A stretch of 61,649 nucleotides of DNA from contig JAFDXG010000006.1 of NCBI GenBank assembly GCA_018268105.1, positions 1 through 61,649 on the forward strand, given 5' to 3'. Shown one piece after another: positions 26,216 through 34,500 of this stretch. The first letter of the stretch is position 1, and each line of letters opens with the position of its first letter. Position numbers and translations under genes: made by a program. The stretch comes from Bacteroidota bacterium (GTDB taxonomy: Bacteria > Bacteroidota > Bacteroidia > Chitinophagales > Chitinophagaceae). Below the pieces are notes generated by a model, which did no database searches, had not been told where the DNA came from, and saw only the letters and a list, made by a program, of their open reading frames with translations.

Positions 26216-28714
26216 ATGGCAATCAAAAAATCTGAATTATACAGCTCACTGTGGGCAAGCTGTGACGAACTAAGAGGTAGCATGGACGCCAGCCAGTACA
26301 AAGATTACGTATTGGTTATGTTGTTTATGAAATACGTTTCCGACAAGAAAGACCCATTGGTGGAACTGAAGCCGGGCACCACTTTTTATGACATGCTTCA
26401 GCACCGGGGCAAGTCGGATATTGGCGACCAAATCAATAAAATCATTGGTGAGTTTGCTAAAAACAACAGCCTTTCGGGTATCATCACCGAAGCGGATTTT
26501 AATGATGATGCTAAACTGGGAACAGGTAAAGAAAAAGTGGACAGGCTCACCAACCTGCTCAATATTTTCCACAAACCCGAACTGAATTTTTCAAGTAATC
26601 GAGCCGAAGGCGATGACCTGCTCGGCGATGCTTACGAATACCTGATGCGGCACTTTGCCACCGAAAGCGGAAAGAGCAAAGGGCAATTCTATACCCCTTC
26701 TGAAGTTTCCCGTATTATGGCGCAGGTAATTGGCATCAGCAAATCAAAAAGCCAAAGCGAAACCATTTATGACCCCACCTGCGGCTCGGGATCCTTGTTG
26801 CTAAAAGCAGCTGATGTGGCTCCGCAGGGTATTACCATTTACGGACAGGAAAACGACAATGCCACCCGTGCATTAGCCGTAATGAATATGTGGCTGCACA
26901 ATTTTGCAGATGCTGAAATCGTACAGGGCAATACCATTGCTTCTCCCCTGTTTACCGATGACCAAACAGGTGAATTGAAACAGTTTGATTATGCAGTTTC
27001 CAATCCGCCTTTTAGTTACAAGGCATGGATGAACGGGCTTGACCCGAAAAACGATACCTACAAACGCTTTGATGGATACGATGCGATACCGCCTAATAAG
27101 AATGGCGACTTTGCTTTTCTGTTACACCTGATTAAATCATTGAAATCAAAAGGCAAGGCGTGTATTGTTTTGCCTTTGGGTGTGTTGTTCCGTGGCAATG
27201 CAGAAGCTGAAATCCGCAAGCAGATTATCAAAAAGGGTTACATCAAAGCCATTATCGGCCTGCCTCCCAACTTATTTTACGGAACAGGTATTGCCGCTTC
27301 ATTAATTGTCCTGGACAAAGAAGATGCTGATAAACGAAACAGCATTTTTATGATGGATGCCAGCAAGGGCTTTAAGAAAGATGGCAACAAAAACCGCCTT
27401 CGTGAGCAGGACATTCACAAAATGGTGGATGCGTTCAATTCACAAAACCAAAGCGATAAAAAATATGCCCGATTGGTTCCGATTTCTGAAATAGCCGACC
27501 CGAAGAACGATTACAACCTGAACATTCCCCGCTACATTGACAGCCAGGAAGCGGAAGATATTCAAGACATCGAAGCTCATTTGCTGGGTGGAATTTCCAA
27601 GCGGGATATTGATGCTTTGGAAAATTACTGGAAAGTGTATCCAACCCTGAAAGGCGATTTGTTCCAACCAATAGATTCCCGCCCAAACTATTATCAATTA
27701 TCAATTTTCAATTCTCAATTGAAAGAAACCATTTTCAATCACCCTGAGTTTACCGCATTTGGCAAGCAAATGGACCAGGTATTTTCAACATGGAAAACCG
27801 AAACCATTGCCTACACCAAAGCATTGGACAAAGGGCTAAGGCCCAAACATGAAATACACATCATTTCTGAAAACCTGCTGAAACATTACGACAACAAGCA
27901 ATTGACAGACAAATACGCCATGTATCAGCATTTGATGGACTATTGGAGCCCTGACGGCAACGATGAAGCCATGCAGGATGACTTTTATGAAATTGCAGCC
28001 GATGGATGGGCAGCAGGCAATGAGGTAAAACGCATGGAGAAAAGAACAAAAAAAGGCGATAAGGAAATCGTAAAACAAGTGGCAGGGATAGAAGGACTGG
28101 AGGGCAGACTGATACCGCCTGCATTGATGATACAGGAATACTTTTATAATGAACAATTGATAATTGACAATTTACAATTACGCGTTGACGAGTTGGTGCA
28201 GCAAATGGAAGAAATGCGGGACGAACACGGAGGCGAAGAAGGTTTACTCAACAACGCCATTGACGACAAGGGGAAAATAAGCAAAGCCAACCTAAGCAAA
28301 GCCATCAAAGAAGCAGCTCCCTCTCCTTTGGAGAGGGCAGGGGGTGAGGTTGAAAACGCAGAAGAATACGATGTGCTGGCAGCCTACAAAAAACTAATGG
28401 ACGAGGAAACCGACACACAAGCCCAAATAAAAACCGCCAAAGCCGAACTGGAAAAGAAGGTAATAGCCCAATATCCCAAACTGACCATTGATGAAATAAA
28501 AACCATAGTGGTAGAAAAGAAATGGATGGCAAACATGGAGCAACGCATACGCACCGAAATGGACAACATCAGCCAACGGTTAACACAACGCATTAAAGAA
28601 CTGGCAGACCGTTACGAAACACCGATGCCTAAACTAAGCGATGACGTAGCACAGCTTACGGCTAAAGTGGAAGACCATTTGAAGAAAATGGGCTACAAAG
28701 GTCTGAATCACTAA
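26216..28714 (+). CDS. hsdM: Type I restriction-modification methyltransferase subunit
   Basis: ATG 26216 (MAIKKSELYSSLW) is chosen over an upstream TTG because it gives the usual HsdM N-terminus. The 832-residue protein has the helical N-domain (to about 150), SAM motif I YDPTCGSGSLLL (185-196) and the catalytic motif NPPF (263-266) of N6-adenine methylases. After about residue 480 comes a long C-terminal region with coiled coil. HsdM is usually about 500 residues, so this belongs to the long form. Three short repeat-derived stretches lie in the extension (about residues 492-502, 646-655, 701-712). It methylates DNA with HsdS and is first of the hsd operon. Confidence 0.93.
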   Translation: MAIKKSELYSSLWASCDELRGSMDASQYKDYVLVMLFMKYVSDKKDPLVELKPGTTFYDMLQHRGKSDIGDQINKIIGEFAKNNSLSGIITEADFNDDAKLGTGKEKVDRLTNLLNIFHKPELNFSSNRAEGDDLLGDAYEYLMRHFATESGKSKGQFYTPSEVSRIMAQVIGISKSKSQSETIYDPTCGSGSLLLKAADVAPQGITIYGQENDNATRALAVMNMWLHNFADAEIVQGNTIASPLFTDDQTGELKQFDYAVSNPPFSYKAWMNGLDPKNDTYKRFDGYDAIPPNKNGDFAFLLHLIKSLKSKGKACIVLPLGVLFRGNAEAEIRKQIIKKGYIKAIIGLPPNLFYGTGIAASLIVLDKEDADKRNSIFMMDASKGFKKDGNKNRLREQDIHKMVDAFNSQNQSDKKYARLVPISEIADPKNDYNLNIPRYIDSQEAEDIQDIEAHLLGGISKRDIDALENYWKVYPTLKGDLFQPIDSRPNYYQLSIFNSQLKETIFNHPEFTAFGKQMDQVFSTWKTETIAYTKALDKGLRPKHEIHIISENLLKHYDNKQLTDKYAMYQHLMDYWSPDGNDEAMQDDFYEIAADGWAAGNEVKRMEKRTKKGDKEIVKQVAGIEGLEGRLIPPALMIQEYFYNEQLIIDNLQLRVDELVQQMEEMRDEHGGEEGLLNNAIDDKGKISKANLSKAIKEAAPSPLERAGGEVENAEEYDVLAAYKKLMDEETDTQAQIKTAKAELEKKVIAQYPKLTIDEIKTIVVEKKWMANMEQRIRTEMDNISQRLTQRIKELADRYETPMPKLSDDVAQLTAKVEDHLKKMGYKGLNH
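27691..27721 (+). repeat. TCAATTATCAATT-type repeat inside hsdM
   Basis: Tandem 9-10 base units TTATCAATT / ATCAATTTTC / AATTCTCAATT, read in frame as YQLSIFNSQLK. The same element type occurs at 28151-28180 (opposite orientation), at 34121-34152 and in the start of the peptidase gene at about 34510. Confidence 0.7.
28151..28180 (-). repeat. Second AATTGTCAATT-type repeat inside hsdM
   Basis: GAACAATTGATAATTGACAA then TTTACAATTA. The reverse complement matches the element at 27691-27721 in unit structure. It encodes NEQLIIDNLQL in frame. Confidence 0.7.
28317..28350 (+). repeat. CCCTCTCC palindromic repeat inside hsdM
   Basis: CCCTCTCC-TTT-GGAGAGGG (28319-28337) is a perfect 8-bp hairpin, followed by CAGGGGGTGAGG. 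This matches a palindrome I remember as widespread between Bacteroidota genes. Here it is read in frame as PSPLERAGGEV. Confidence 0.75.
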
Positions 28715-28749
28715 TTCATTTGATTAAATAATTACCCATGAAAGAAAAA

Positions 28750-28791
28750 AATCAGAACCATCATATCAATCACAAAAATCACAGTTCAGAC
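28750..28791 (+). repeat. Asn/His-type AATCAC repeat before hsdS
   Basis: Units of the form AATCAnnA..CACAAAAATCACAGTTCAGAC. I recall this as a common Bacteroidota intergenic repeat. It ends one base before the hsdS ATG and so fills the hsdM-hsdS spacer. Confidence 0.5.
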
Positions 28792-28792
28792 A

Positions 28793-29947
28793 ATGAAAGG
28801 TTTTAAAAATACAGAGGTGGGATTAATTCCGGAAGATTGGGAAGTGAAACCGTTAGGTGAAATTGTGGATTTTCTTGATGGGAAAAGAAAGCCGATAAAG
28901 GATAGTGACCGTTCTAAAATGAAAGGAATGTATCCTTATTACGGTGCGTCTGGAATAATTGATTATGTCAATGATTATATTTTTGATGAAGAGCTCATTT
29001 TACTTGGCGAGGATGGAGAAAACATTCTTAGTAGAAATCTAAGGCTTGCTTTCAATGTATCAGGTAAAATTTGGGTAAATAACCATGCTCACGTAATAAG
29101 GCCTAAGAAAAACTATAATATAGATTATCTATCTGAAAAACTTGAAAGTATCAACTACGAGCAGTTTAACTCAGGAACAGCTCAACCAAAATTAAATCAG
29201 AAAACATGTAAAATCATTCCCATCCCCCTTCCCCCCACACTTGCCGAGCAAACCGCCATTGCCACCGCCTTAAACGATGCCGATGCACTCATTCAAAAAT
29301 TAGAACAACTCATTGCCAAAAAACGAAACATCAAAACAGGTGCTATGCAGGAGTTGCTTGCTTCGGCAAGCTCAGCACATGGAAAACCGAAAGAGGGCTG
29401 GGAAGTGAAGGCAATTGAAGAATGCTCTGACTGCCTAGACAATTTGAGAATTCCTTTAAATGAAAGCCAAAGACTTTCCATGAAAGGAGATTACCCTTAT
29501 TGCGGTGCAAATGGAATTTTGGATTACATAAATGACTATAAGATTGATGATGAAGTTATTTTGATTGCTGAGGACGGTGGATATTTTGACGAATATGCAA
29601 CTCGACCAATTGCGTATAAAATGAAAGGAAAATTTTGGGTTAATAATCATGCTCATATTTTAAAAGCAAAACCAGAGTACGAACAAGATTTTGTTTTCTA
29701 TTCTTTAGTTCATAAAAATATTTTAAACTTCTTGGCTAGTGGAACAAGGGCAAAGCTGAACAAATCTGAAATGTATAAGATTGAAATAGATACTCCAAAG
29801 GATAAAAACGAACAAATCCGCATTGCCCAAATCCTTTCCGACATGGACAATGAAATTCAGGAATTGGAAAAGCAATTGGAGAAATACAAAAGGATAAAAC
29901 AGGCCATGATGCAGAATTTGTTAACCGGAAAAATTCGCCTGGTATGA
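28793..29947 (+). CDS. hsdS: Type I restriction-modification specificity subunit
   Basis: The 384-residue protein has the standard two-half layout: target-recognition domain 1 (about 8-135), a first conserved helix (LAEQTAIATALNDADALIQKLE), domain 2 (about 200-335), and a second helix (EQIRIAQILSDMDNEIQELE). The two domains are clearly alike (YPYYGASGIIDYVNDY against YPYCGANGILDYINDY; WVNNHAH in both), so the two half-sites recognised may be similar. A hairpin repeat is inserted in the linker at about residues 188-193. Its stop overlaps the next start as ATGA. Confidence 0.93.
   Translation: MKGFKNTEVGLIPEDWEVKPLGEIVDFLDGKRKPIKDSDRSKMKGMYPYYGASGIIDYVNDYIFDEELILLGEDGENILSRNLRLAFNVSGKIWVNNHAHVIRPKKNYNIDYLSEKLESINYEQFNSGTAQPKLNQKTCKIIPIPLPPTLAEQTAIATALNDADALIQKLEQLIAKKRNIKTGAMQELLASASSAHGKPKEGWEVKAIEECSDCLDNLRIPLNESQRLSMKGDYPYCGANGILDYINDYKIDDEVILIAEDGGYFDEYATRPIAYKMKGKFWVNNHAHILKAKPEYEQDFVFYSLVHKNILNFLASGTRAKLNKSEMYKIEIDTPKDKNEQIRIAQILSDMDNEIQELEKQLEKYKRIKQAMMQNLLTGKIRLV
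29356..29371 (+). repeat. GCTTGC-TTCG-GCAAGC hairpin inside hsdS
   Basis: A perfect 6-bp stem with a TTCG tetraloop, followed by TCAGCACAT, another Bacteroidota dispersed repeat type. It is read in frame within LLASASSAHG between the two halves of HsdS. Confidence 0.6.
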
Positions 29948-30981
29948 ACAAAGAAATGCAGCACAATGAGCTATTCTTCTCTATCAAGACCCTGATAGAG
30001 CAAAGCAGGCAGCAGGTGGCGGTAACAGTAAATGCAGCCATGTCTATGCTGTATTGGCAAATTGGCAAACGTATCAACGAAGAGCTAAACCTTCACAATC
30101 GTTCCGAAGGGTATGGAAAACAGATTGTTGCTACACTGTGGCGACAATTGTCGGCAGAATACGGTGCGTCATTTTCCGAAAAAAACCTGCGTAGAATGAT
30201 GCAGTTTGCGGCTACTTTCCCCGATGAAAAGATTGTCGTATCACTGATACGACAATTGAGCTGGACTCATATTCTGGTGGTAATTCCCATAGAAGATCCC
30301 TTAAAAAGAGACTTCTATATCCAGATGTGCATGCTCGAAAAATGGTCTGTCAGAGTTTTCCGGGAGCGTGTTCAATCCATGCTTTACGAACGGACAGCTA
30401 TCAGCAAAAAACCGGATCTAACCATACAAAACGAATTGGAGTTACTTAAAAATGAACAAAAACTACATCCCGATTTGGTATTCAGAGATCCTTATGTGTT
30501 AGACTTCTTAGGTTTAAAGGATACTTATTCTGAGAAAGATTTAGAAAGCAATATCATTACCGAATTACAACGTTTTATCATTGAGCTGGGAAATGATTTC
30601 GCATTTATGGCCCGCCAAAAGCGCATCAGTATTGACGACCGTGATTATTATATTGATTTGCTGTTCTTCCATCGCAGACTTAAATGTTTAGTAGCAATAG
30701 ACCTAAAAATTGGTGAGTTTGAAGCCGCCTGTAAAGGGCAGATGGAGCTTTATTTGCGGTATCTGGAAAAATATGAACAGGTAGAGGGCGAAAACAGCCC
30801 CATCGGTTTGGTGCTTTGCACAGGTAAAAATCAGGAACACATAGAACTATTACAACTGGATAGAAGCAATATACGAGTGGCTGATTATTTAACTGTTTTA
30901 CCTACGGAACAAGTATTGAAAGAAAAACTGCATAAGGCTATTGAAATTGCTAAAGCCAAAAATGAAACTAATTATGACTAA
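29944..30981 (+). CDS. DUF1016 (YhcG-like) PD-(D/E)XK nuclease
   Basis: The 345-residue protein has the DUF1016 N-terminal helical domain (residues 10-165, SMLYWQIGKRINEEL, RQLSWTHILVVIPIEDPLKRDFYI) and a C-terminal nuclease domain with D238 in YYIDLLFFHRRLK and D253-L-K255 in AIDLKIGEFE, plus E202 upstream as the helix acid. Start ATG 29944 overlaps the hsdS stop by four bases, and its own stop lies inside the hsdR start, so it is coexpressed with the type I system. YhcG-like proteins are presumed DNA nucleases; their part in restriction is not settled. Confidence 0.88.
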   Translation: MNKEMQHNELFFSIKTLIEQSRQQVAVTVNAAMSMLYWQIGKRINEELNLHNRSEGYGKQIVATLWRQLSAEYGASFSEKNLRRMMQFAATFPDEKIVVSLIRQLSWTHILVVIPIEDPLKRDFYIQMCMLEKWSVRVFRERVQSMLYERTAISKKPDLTIQNELELLKNEQKLHPDLVFRDPYVLDFLGLKDTYSEKDLESNIITELQRFIIELGNDFAFMARQKRISIDDRDYYIDLLFFHRRLKCLVAIDLKIGEFEAACKGQMELYLRYLEKYEQVEGENSPIGLVLCTGKNQEHIELLQLDRSNIRVADYLTVLPTEQVLKEKLHKAIEIAKAKNETNYD

Positions 30982-33900
30982 GATAGGCCAGTTAGAAAGA
31001 GCTTCCCAAAACCGTGTGGTGGCGCTGATGCAAAACGAATTACAATATGAATATCTCGGTAATTGGGAAGAACGAGAGAACAACAGCAATGTAGAAGAAG
31101 AAATTTTGAAAACATGGCTATCGGAACGCTACGACCCAAACCTGACCAATAAAGCCATTTATGAATTTACCAAAACCGTCAACGACCAAAGCAAATCGCT
31201 GTATGATGTGAACAAAGAAGTGTATGCGTTGCTTCGCTATGGTGTAACGGTGCAACCCGAAATCGGGCAAAACAAAAAAACGGTTTGGCTCATTGACTGG
31301 AAAAATCCGCTTGCCAATCATTTCGCCATTGCCGAAGAAGTGACCATACAAGGCAACCACAAAAAACGCCCCGACATTGTGCTGTATGTAAACGGTATTG
31401 CCTTGGGCATTTTGGAGTTGAAACGCAGCACGGTGTCCATTTCAGAAGGCATTCGGCAAAATTTGGACAATCAAAAGCATTTTTTCATCAAGCCGTTTTT
31501 CAGCACCATTCAGTATGTAATGGCTGGAAACGATATTGAAGGCCTGGCGTATGGAGCCATCGAAACCAAAGAGAAATATTTTTTGAAATGGAAAGAAGTT
31601 ACCGAAGAAACAGGCAAAGAATTTCCGCATCTGCTGGAAATTACCAAACCCATTCGGGAAAAAGCAGCCAGGTATGAATACCCTTTGGATAAAAATATCA
31701 TTGAACTGCTATACAAAGAACGTTTCATTGAATTGCTGCACGAATTTATTGTATTTGACCGTGGCATTAAAAAGCTTTGCCGACCCAATCAGTATTTCGG
31801 CATCAAATCGGCACAGGATTTTGTAAACCGAAAAGAAGGCGGCATTATTTGGCACACACAGGGAAGCGGTAAGAGTTTAACCATGGTGTGGCTTACCAAA
31901 TGGATAAGAGAGTTTAACCCCAATGCACGGGTGCTTATCATTACCGACCGGGAAGAATTGGACGAGCAGATTGAAAAGGTTTACAAAGGCGTTCAGGAAG
32001 ATATTTACCGCACCAAAAGCGGCAGGGATTTACTGCAAAAACTCAACGACACTTCGCCCTGGCTGATGTGTTCACTCATTCACAAGTTTGGCGGCAAAGA
32101 CAAAGGCGAAGAAGCCACCGATGAAGATGTAGAAAAATACTTGCAGGAAATCCGCAGCAGCATTCCTACCGACTATAAAGCCAAAGGCGATATTTATGTG
32201 TTTGTGGATGAGTGCCACAGAACCCAATCGGGAAAATTGCATGAAGCCATGAAGCAATTCATTCCTGATGCGTTGTTTATCGGTTTCACCGGTACACCAC
32301 TATTGAAAAGCGACAAGCAAACCAGCTTGGAAGTTTTCGGCAGATACATTCACACCTACAAATTTAATGAAGCCGTAGCGGACAAAGTGGTGTTGGATTT
32401 ACGCTATGAAGCCCGGGACATTGAGCAAAACATTACCTCATCCGATAAAATTGACGAGTGGTTTGACCTCAAAACAAGAGGGCTTACCGACTTTGCCAAA
32501 GCCGAACTGAAACAGCGTTGGGGAACGATTAAAAAGGTGTTCAGCAGCAAATCACGATTGGAGAAAATCGTAATGGACATCATGCTGGATATGGAACGCA
32601 AAGAACGCCTGCAAAATGGCAGAGGAAATGCCCTATTGGTTTCGGATAGTATTTACAATGCCTGCCGTTACTATGAACTGTTTCAAAATGCAGGGTTGAA
32701 GAATTGCGCCATTGTAACATCATTCGTTCCCAATGCCAATGATATAAAGGGCGAAGGCGACAACTACACCGAGAAATTGCAGCGTTTTGAGATTTACCAA
32801 AAAATGCTTTCCACATACTTCAATGAAACGCCGGAAGAAGCATTGAAAAAAGTGGAGCAGTTTGAAACCGAAGTGAAAAAGAAGTTTGTGGAAGAACCGG
32901 CACAAATGAAATTACTGATTGTGGTAAACAAACTGCTAACCGGTTTTGATGCTCCGAGTGCCACTTATTTATACATTGACAAAAAACTAAGAGACCACGG
33001 ACTTTTTCAAGCCGTTTGCCGTGTAAACCGTTTGGATGGTGATGATAAAGATTATGGCTACATCATTGACTACATGGACTTGTTCAAGAGTTTGGAACAA
33101 GCATTTAATGATTACACTTCCGAAGCATTCAGTGGTTACGAAAAATCAGACATTGAAGGATTATTGAAAGACCGTTTGCAAAAAGGCAAAGAACGTTTGG
33201 AGGAAGCATTGGAAGCCATCAAAGCATTGGTAGAACCCGTGGATCCACCCAAGGGAACAATGGAACACATTCGGTACTTTGTAGGTAATACTCAGAACCC
33301 TGATGATCTGAAGGACACCGAACCAAGACGTGTTGCCCTTTACAAGCTAACCATTGCACTCATTCGGGCTTATGCCAACATAGCCGATGAAATGAAAGAG
33401 GCAGGTTACACCGAAAAGGAAATTGAAGAAATAAAGGCAGACATCAGGCGCTTTGAAAATGTTCGCAAAGAAATTCAGTTAGCCAGTGGCGACTATATTG
33501 ACTTGAAGCAATATGAGCCGGCAATGCGACATTTGATTGACAGCTACATTGGTGCAGAGGAAAGCCGAATGCTTGCCAACTTTGACGATTTGAGTTTAGT
33601 GGAACTAATGGTTAAGGAAGATGAGGTGCCTTACGAAAAAATACCCAAGGGCATTCAGAATGACCCGAAAGCCATGGCAGAATCCATTGAAAACAATTTG
33701 CGGAAAGTGATTATTGAGGAAAGACCGACCAACCCCATGTATTACGAGAAAATGAGTGTGCTTTTGGATGAACTCATTAAAATGAGAAAAGAAGCCACCT
33801 TAGAATATGAAAAGTATTTGAATGAAATCATTGCCCTTTCAGGCAAGGTAAAAAAGCCAAATACTACAACCGAATACCCTACTACCATTAACACAGCAGC

Positions 33901-34120
33901 CAAACGAGCCTTATTTGACAACTTGGGCAGGAATGAAACATTGGCTAATGAATTAGACCAAAAAATACTGACGACAAAGAAAGACGGCTGGCGGGACAAT
34001 ATTCAGAAATCAAAAGCAGTAAGAAACGCCATCACAGAAGTATTGAAAGCCCATGGAATTGAAGATGACAATGAAGTGCATCGCATTTTTGACTTGGTTA
34101 AAAATCAACGGGAGTACTAG
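30974..34120 (+). CDS. hsdR: Type I restriction endonuclease subunit R
   Basis: ATG 30974 (MTKIGQLERASQ) overlaps the previous stop by 8 bases; an upstream TTG is less likely. The 1048-residue protein has the nuclease site KRPDIVLYVN..GILELKRS (D134, E148, K150), then SF2 motor motifs Walker A HTQGSGKS (294-301), DECH (412-415), and GFTGTPLL (about 437-444), and a helical C-terminal domain. It translocates DNA with ATP and cuts unmethylated DNA when bound to the HsdM-HsdS complex. All key residues appear intact. Confidence 0.94.
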   Translation: MTKIGQLERASQNRVVALMQNELQYEYLGNWEERENNSNVEEEILKTWLSERYDPNLTNKAIYEFTKTVNDQSKSLYDVNKEVYALLRYGVTVQPEIGQNKKTVWLIDWKNPLANHFAIAEEVTIQGNHKKRPDIVLYVNGIALGILELKRSTVSISEGIRQNLDNQKHFFIKPFFSTIQYVMAGNDIEGLAYGAIETKEKYFLKWKEVTEETGKEFPHLLEITKPIREKAARYEYPLDKNIIELLYKERFIELLHEFIVFDRGIKKLCRPNQYFGIKSAQDFVNRKEGGIIWHTQGSGKSLTMVWLTKWIREFNPNARVLIITDREELDEQIEKVYKGVQEDIYRTKSGRDLLQKLNDTSPWLMCSLIHKFGGKDKGEEATDEDVEKYLQEIRSSIPTDYKAKGDIYVFVDECHRTQSGKLHEAMKQFIPDALFIGFTGTPLLKSDKQTSLEVFGRYIHTYKFNEAVADKVVLDLRYEARDIEQNITSSDKIDEWFDLKTRGLTDFAKAELKQRWGTIKKVFSSKSRLEKIVMDIMLDMERKERLQNGRGNALLVSDSIYNACRYYELFQNAGLKNCAIVTSFVPNANDIKGEGDNYTEKLQRFEIYQKMLSTYFNETPEEALKKVEQFETEVKKKFVEEPAQMKLLIVVNKLLTGFDAPSATYLYIDKKLRDHGLFQAVCRVNRLDGDDKDYGYIIDYMDLFKSLEQAFNDYTSEAFSGYEKSDIEGLLKDRLQKGKERLEEALEAIKALVEPVDPPKGTMEHIRYFVGNTQNPDDLKDTEPRRVALYKLTIALIRAYANIADEMKEAGYTEKEIEEIKADIRRFENVRKEIQLASGDYIDLKQYEPAMRHLIDSYIGAEESRMLANFDDLSLVELMVKEDEVPYEKIPKGIQNDPKAMAESIENNLRKVIIEERPTNPMYYEKMSVLLDELIKMRKEATLEYEKYLNEIIALSGKVKKPNTTTEYPTTINTAAKRALFDNLGRNETLANELDQKILTTKKDGWRDNIQKSKAVRNAITEVLKAHGIEDDNEVHRIFDLVKNQREY

Positions 34121-34152
34121 TGCAATTAACAACTAACAATGGACAATTTACA
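34121..34152 (+). repeat. CAATTAACAACTAACAATGG-type repeat after hsdR
   Basis: A TAACAATGGACAATTTACAA run fills the gap between the hsdR stop and the ATG at 34153. It is the same class as the two repeats inside hsdM. Confidence 0.6.
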
Positions 34153-34464
34153 ATGAAAGAGAATGTGCTTAAAATGAAGAGTTTTGCTTTTGCACTTAGG
34201 GTTGTGAAATTGTATCAATTTTTAAGTCAGGAGAAGAAGGAAAAGGTGATGAGTTTGCAATTGTTAAGAAGCGGAACAGCTATTGGGGCAATGGTAAGAG
34301 AAGCAGAATATGCAGAAAGTAAAGCGGAATTTATTCACAAATTAAATATTGCATTAAAGGAAGCCAATGAAACTGAATATTGGATGGAATTGTTGTTCAA
34401 ATCTGAGTATTTGAGTGAAGAGGCCTTTAATTCACTCTCTATGGAAATAAAAAAGAATTACTAA
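34153..34464 (+). CDS. Four-helix-bundle protein, frameshifted near the C-terminus
   Basis: The 103-residue product from ATG 34153 (a GTG upstream lies in repeat sequence) shows the 23S rRNA intervening-sequence/four-helix-bundle family pattern: SFAFALRVVKLYQFL, LRSGTAIGAMVREAEYAESKAEFIHKLNIALKEANETEYWMELL. It ends early at EIKKNY. In the next frame the sequence continues ELLKLLISIVKTSKGNGKK to a stop at 34514, the normal family ending. Adding one A to the A6 run at 34449-34454 restores this. Such proteins occur singly in many genomes and no firm function is known. The truncated form may be inactive. Confidence 0.8.
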   Translation: MKENVLKMKSFAFALRVVKLYQFLSQEKKEKVMSLQLLRSGTAIGAMVREAEYAESKAEFIHKLNIALKEANETEYWMELLFKSEYLSEEAFNSLSMEIKKNY

Positions 34465-34500
34465 AACTTTTAATTTCAATTGTAAAGACGAGCAAGGGAA

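Noticed and set aside
28738..28806. 22-codon ORF rich in Asn/His (MKEKNQNHHINHKNHSS) before hsdS
   Set aside because: It is the translation of a common dispersed AATCAC-type repeat and runs into hsdS in another frame.
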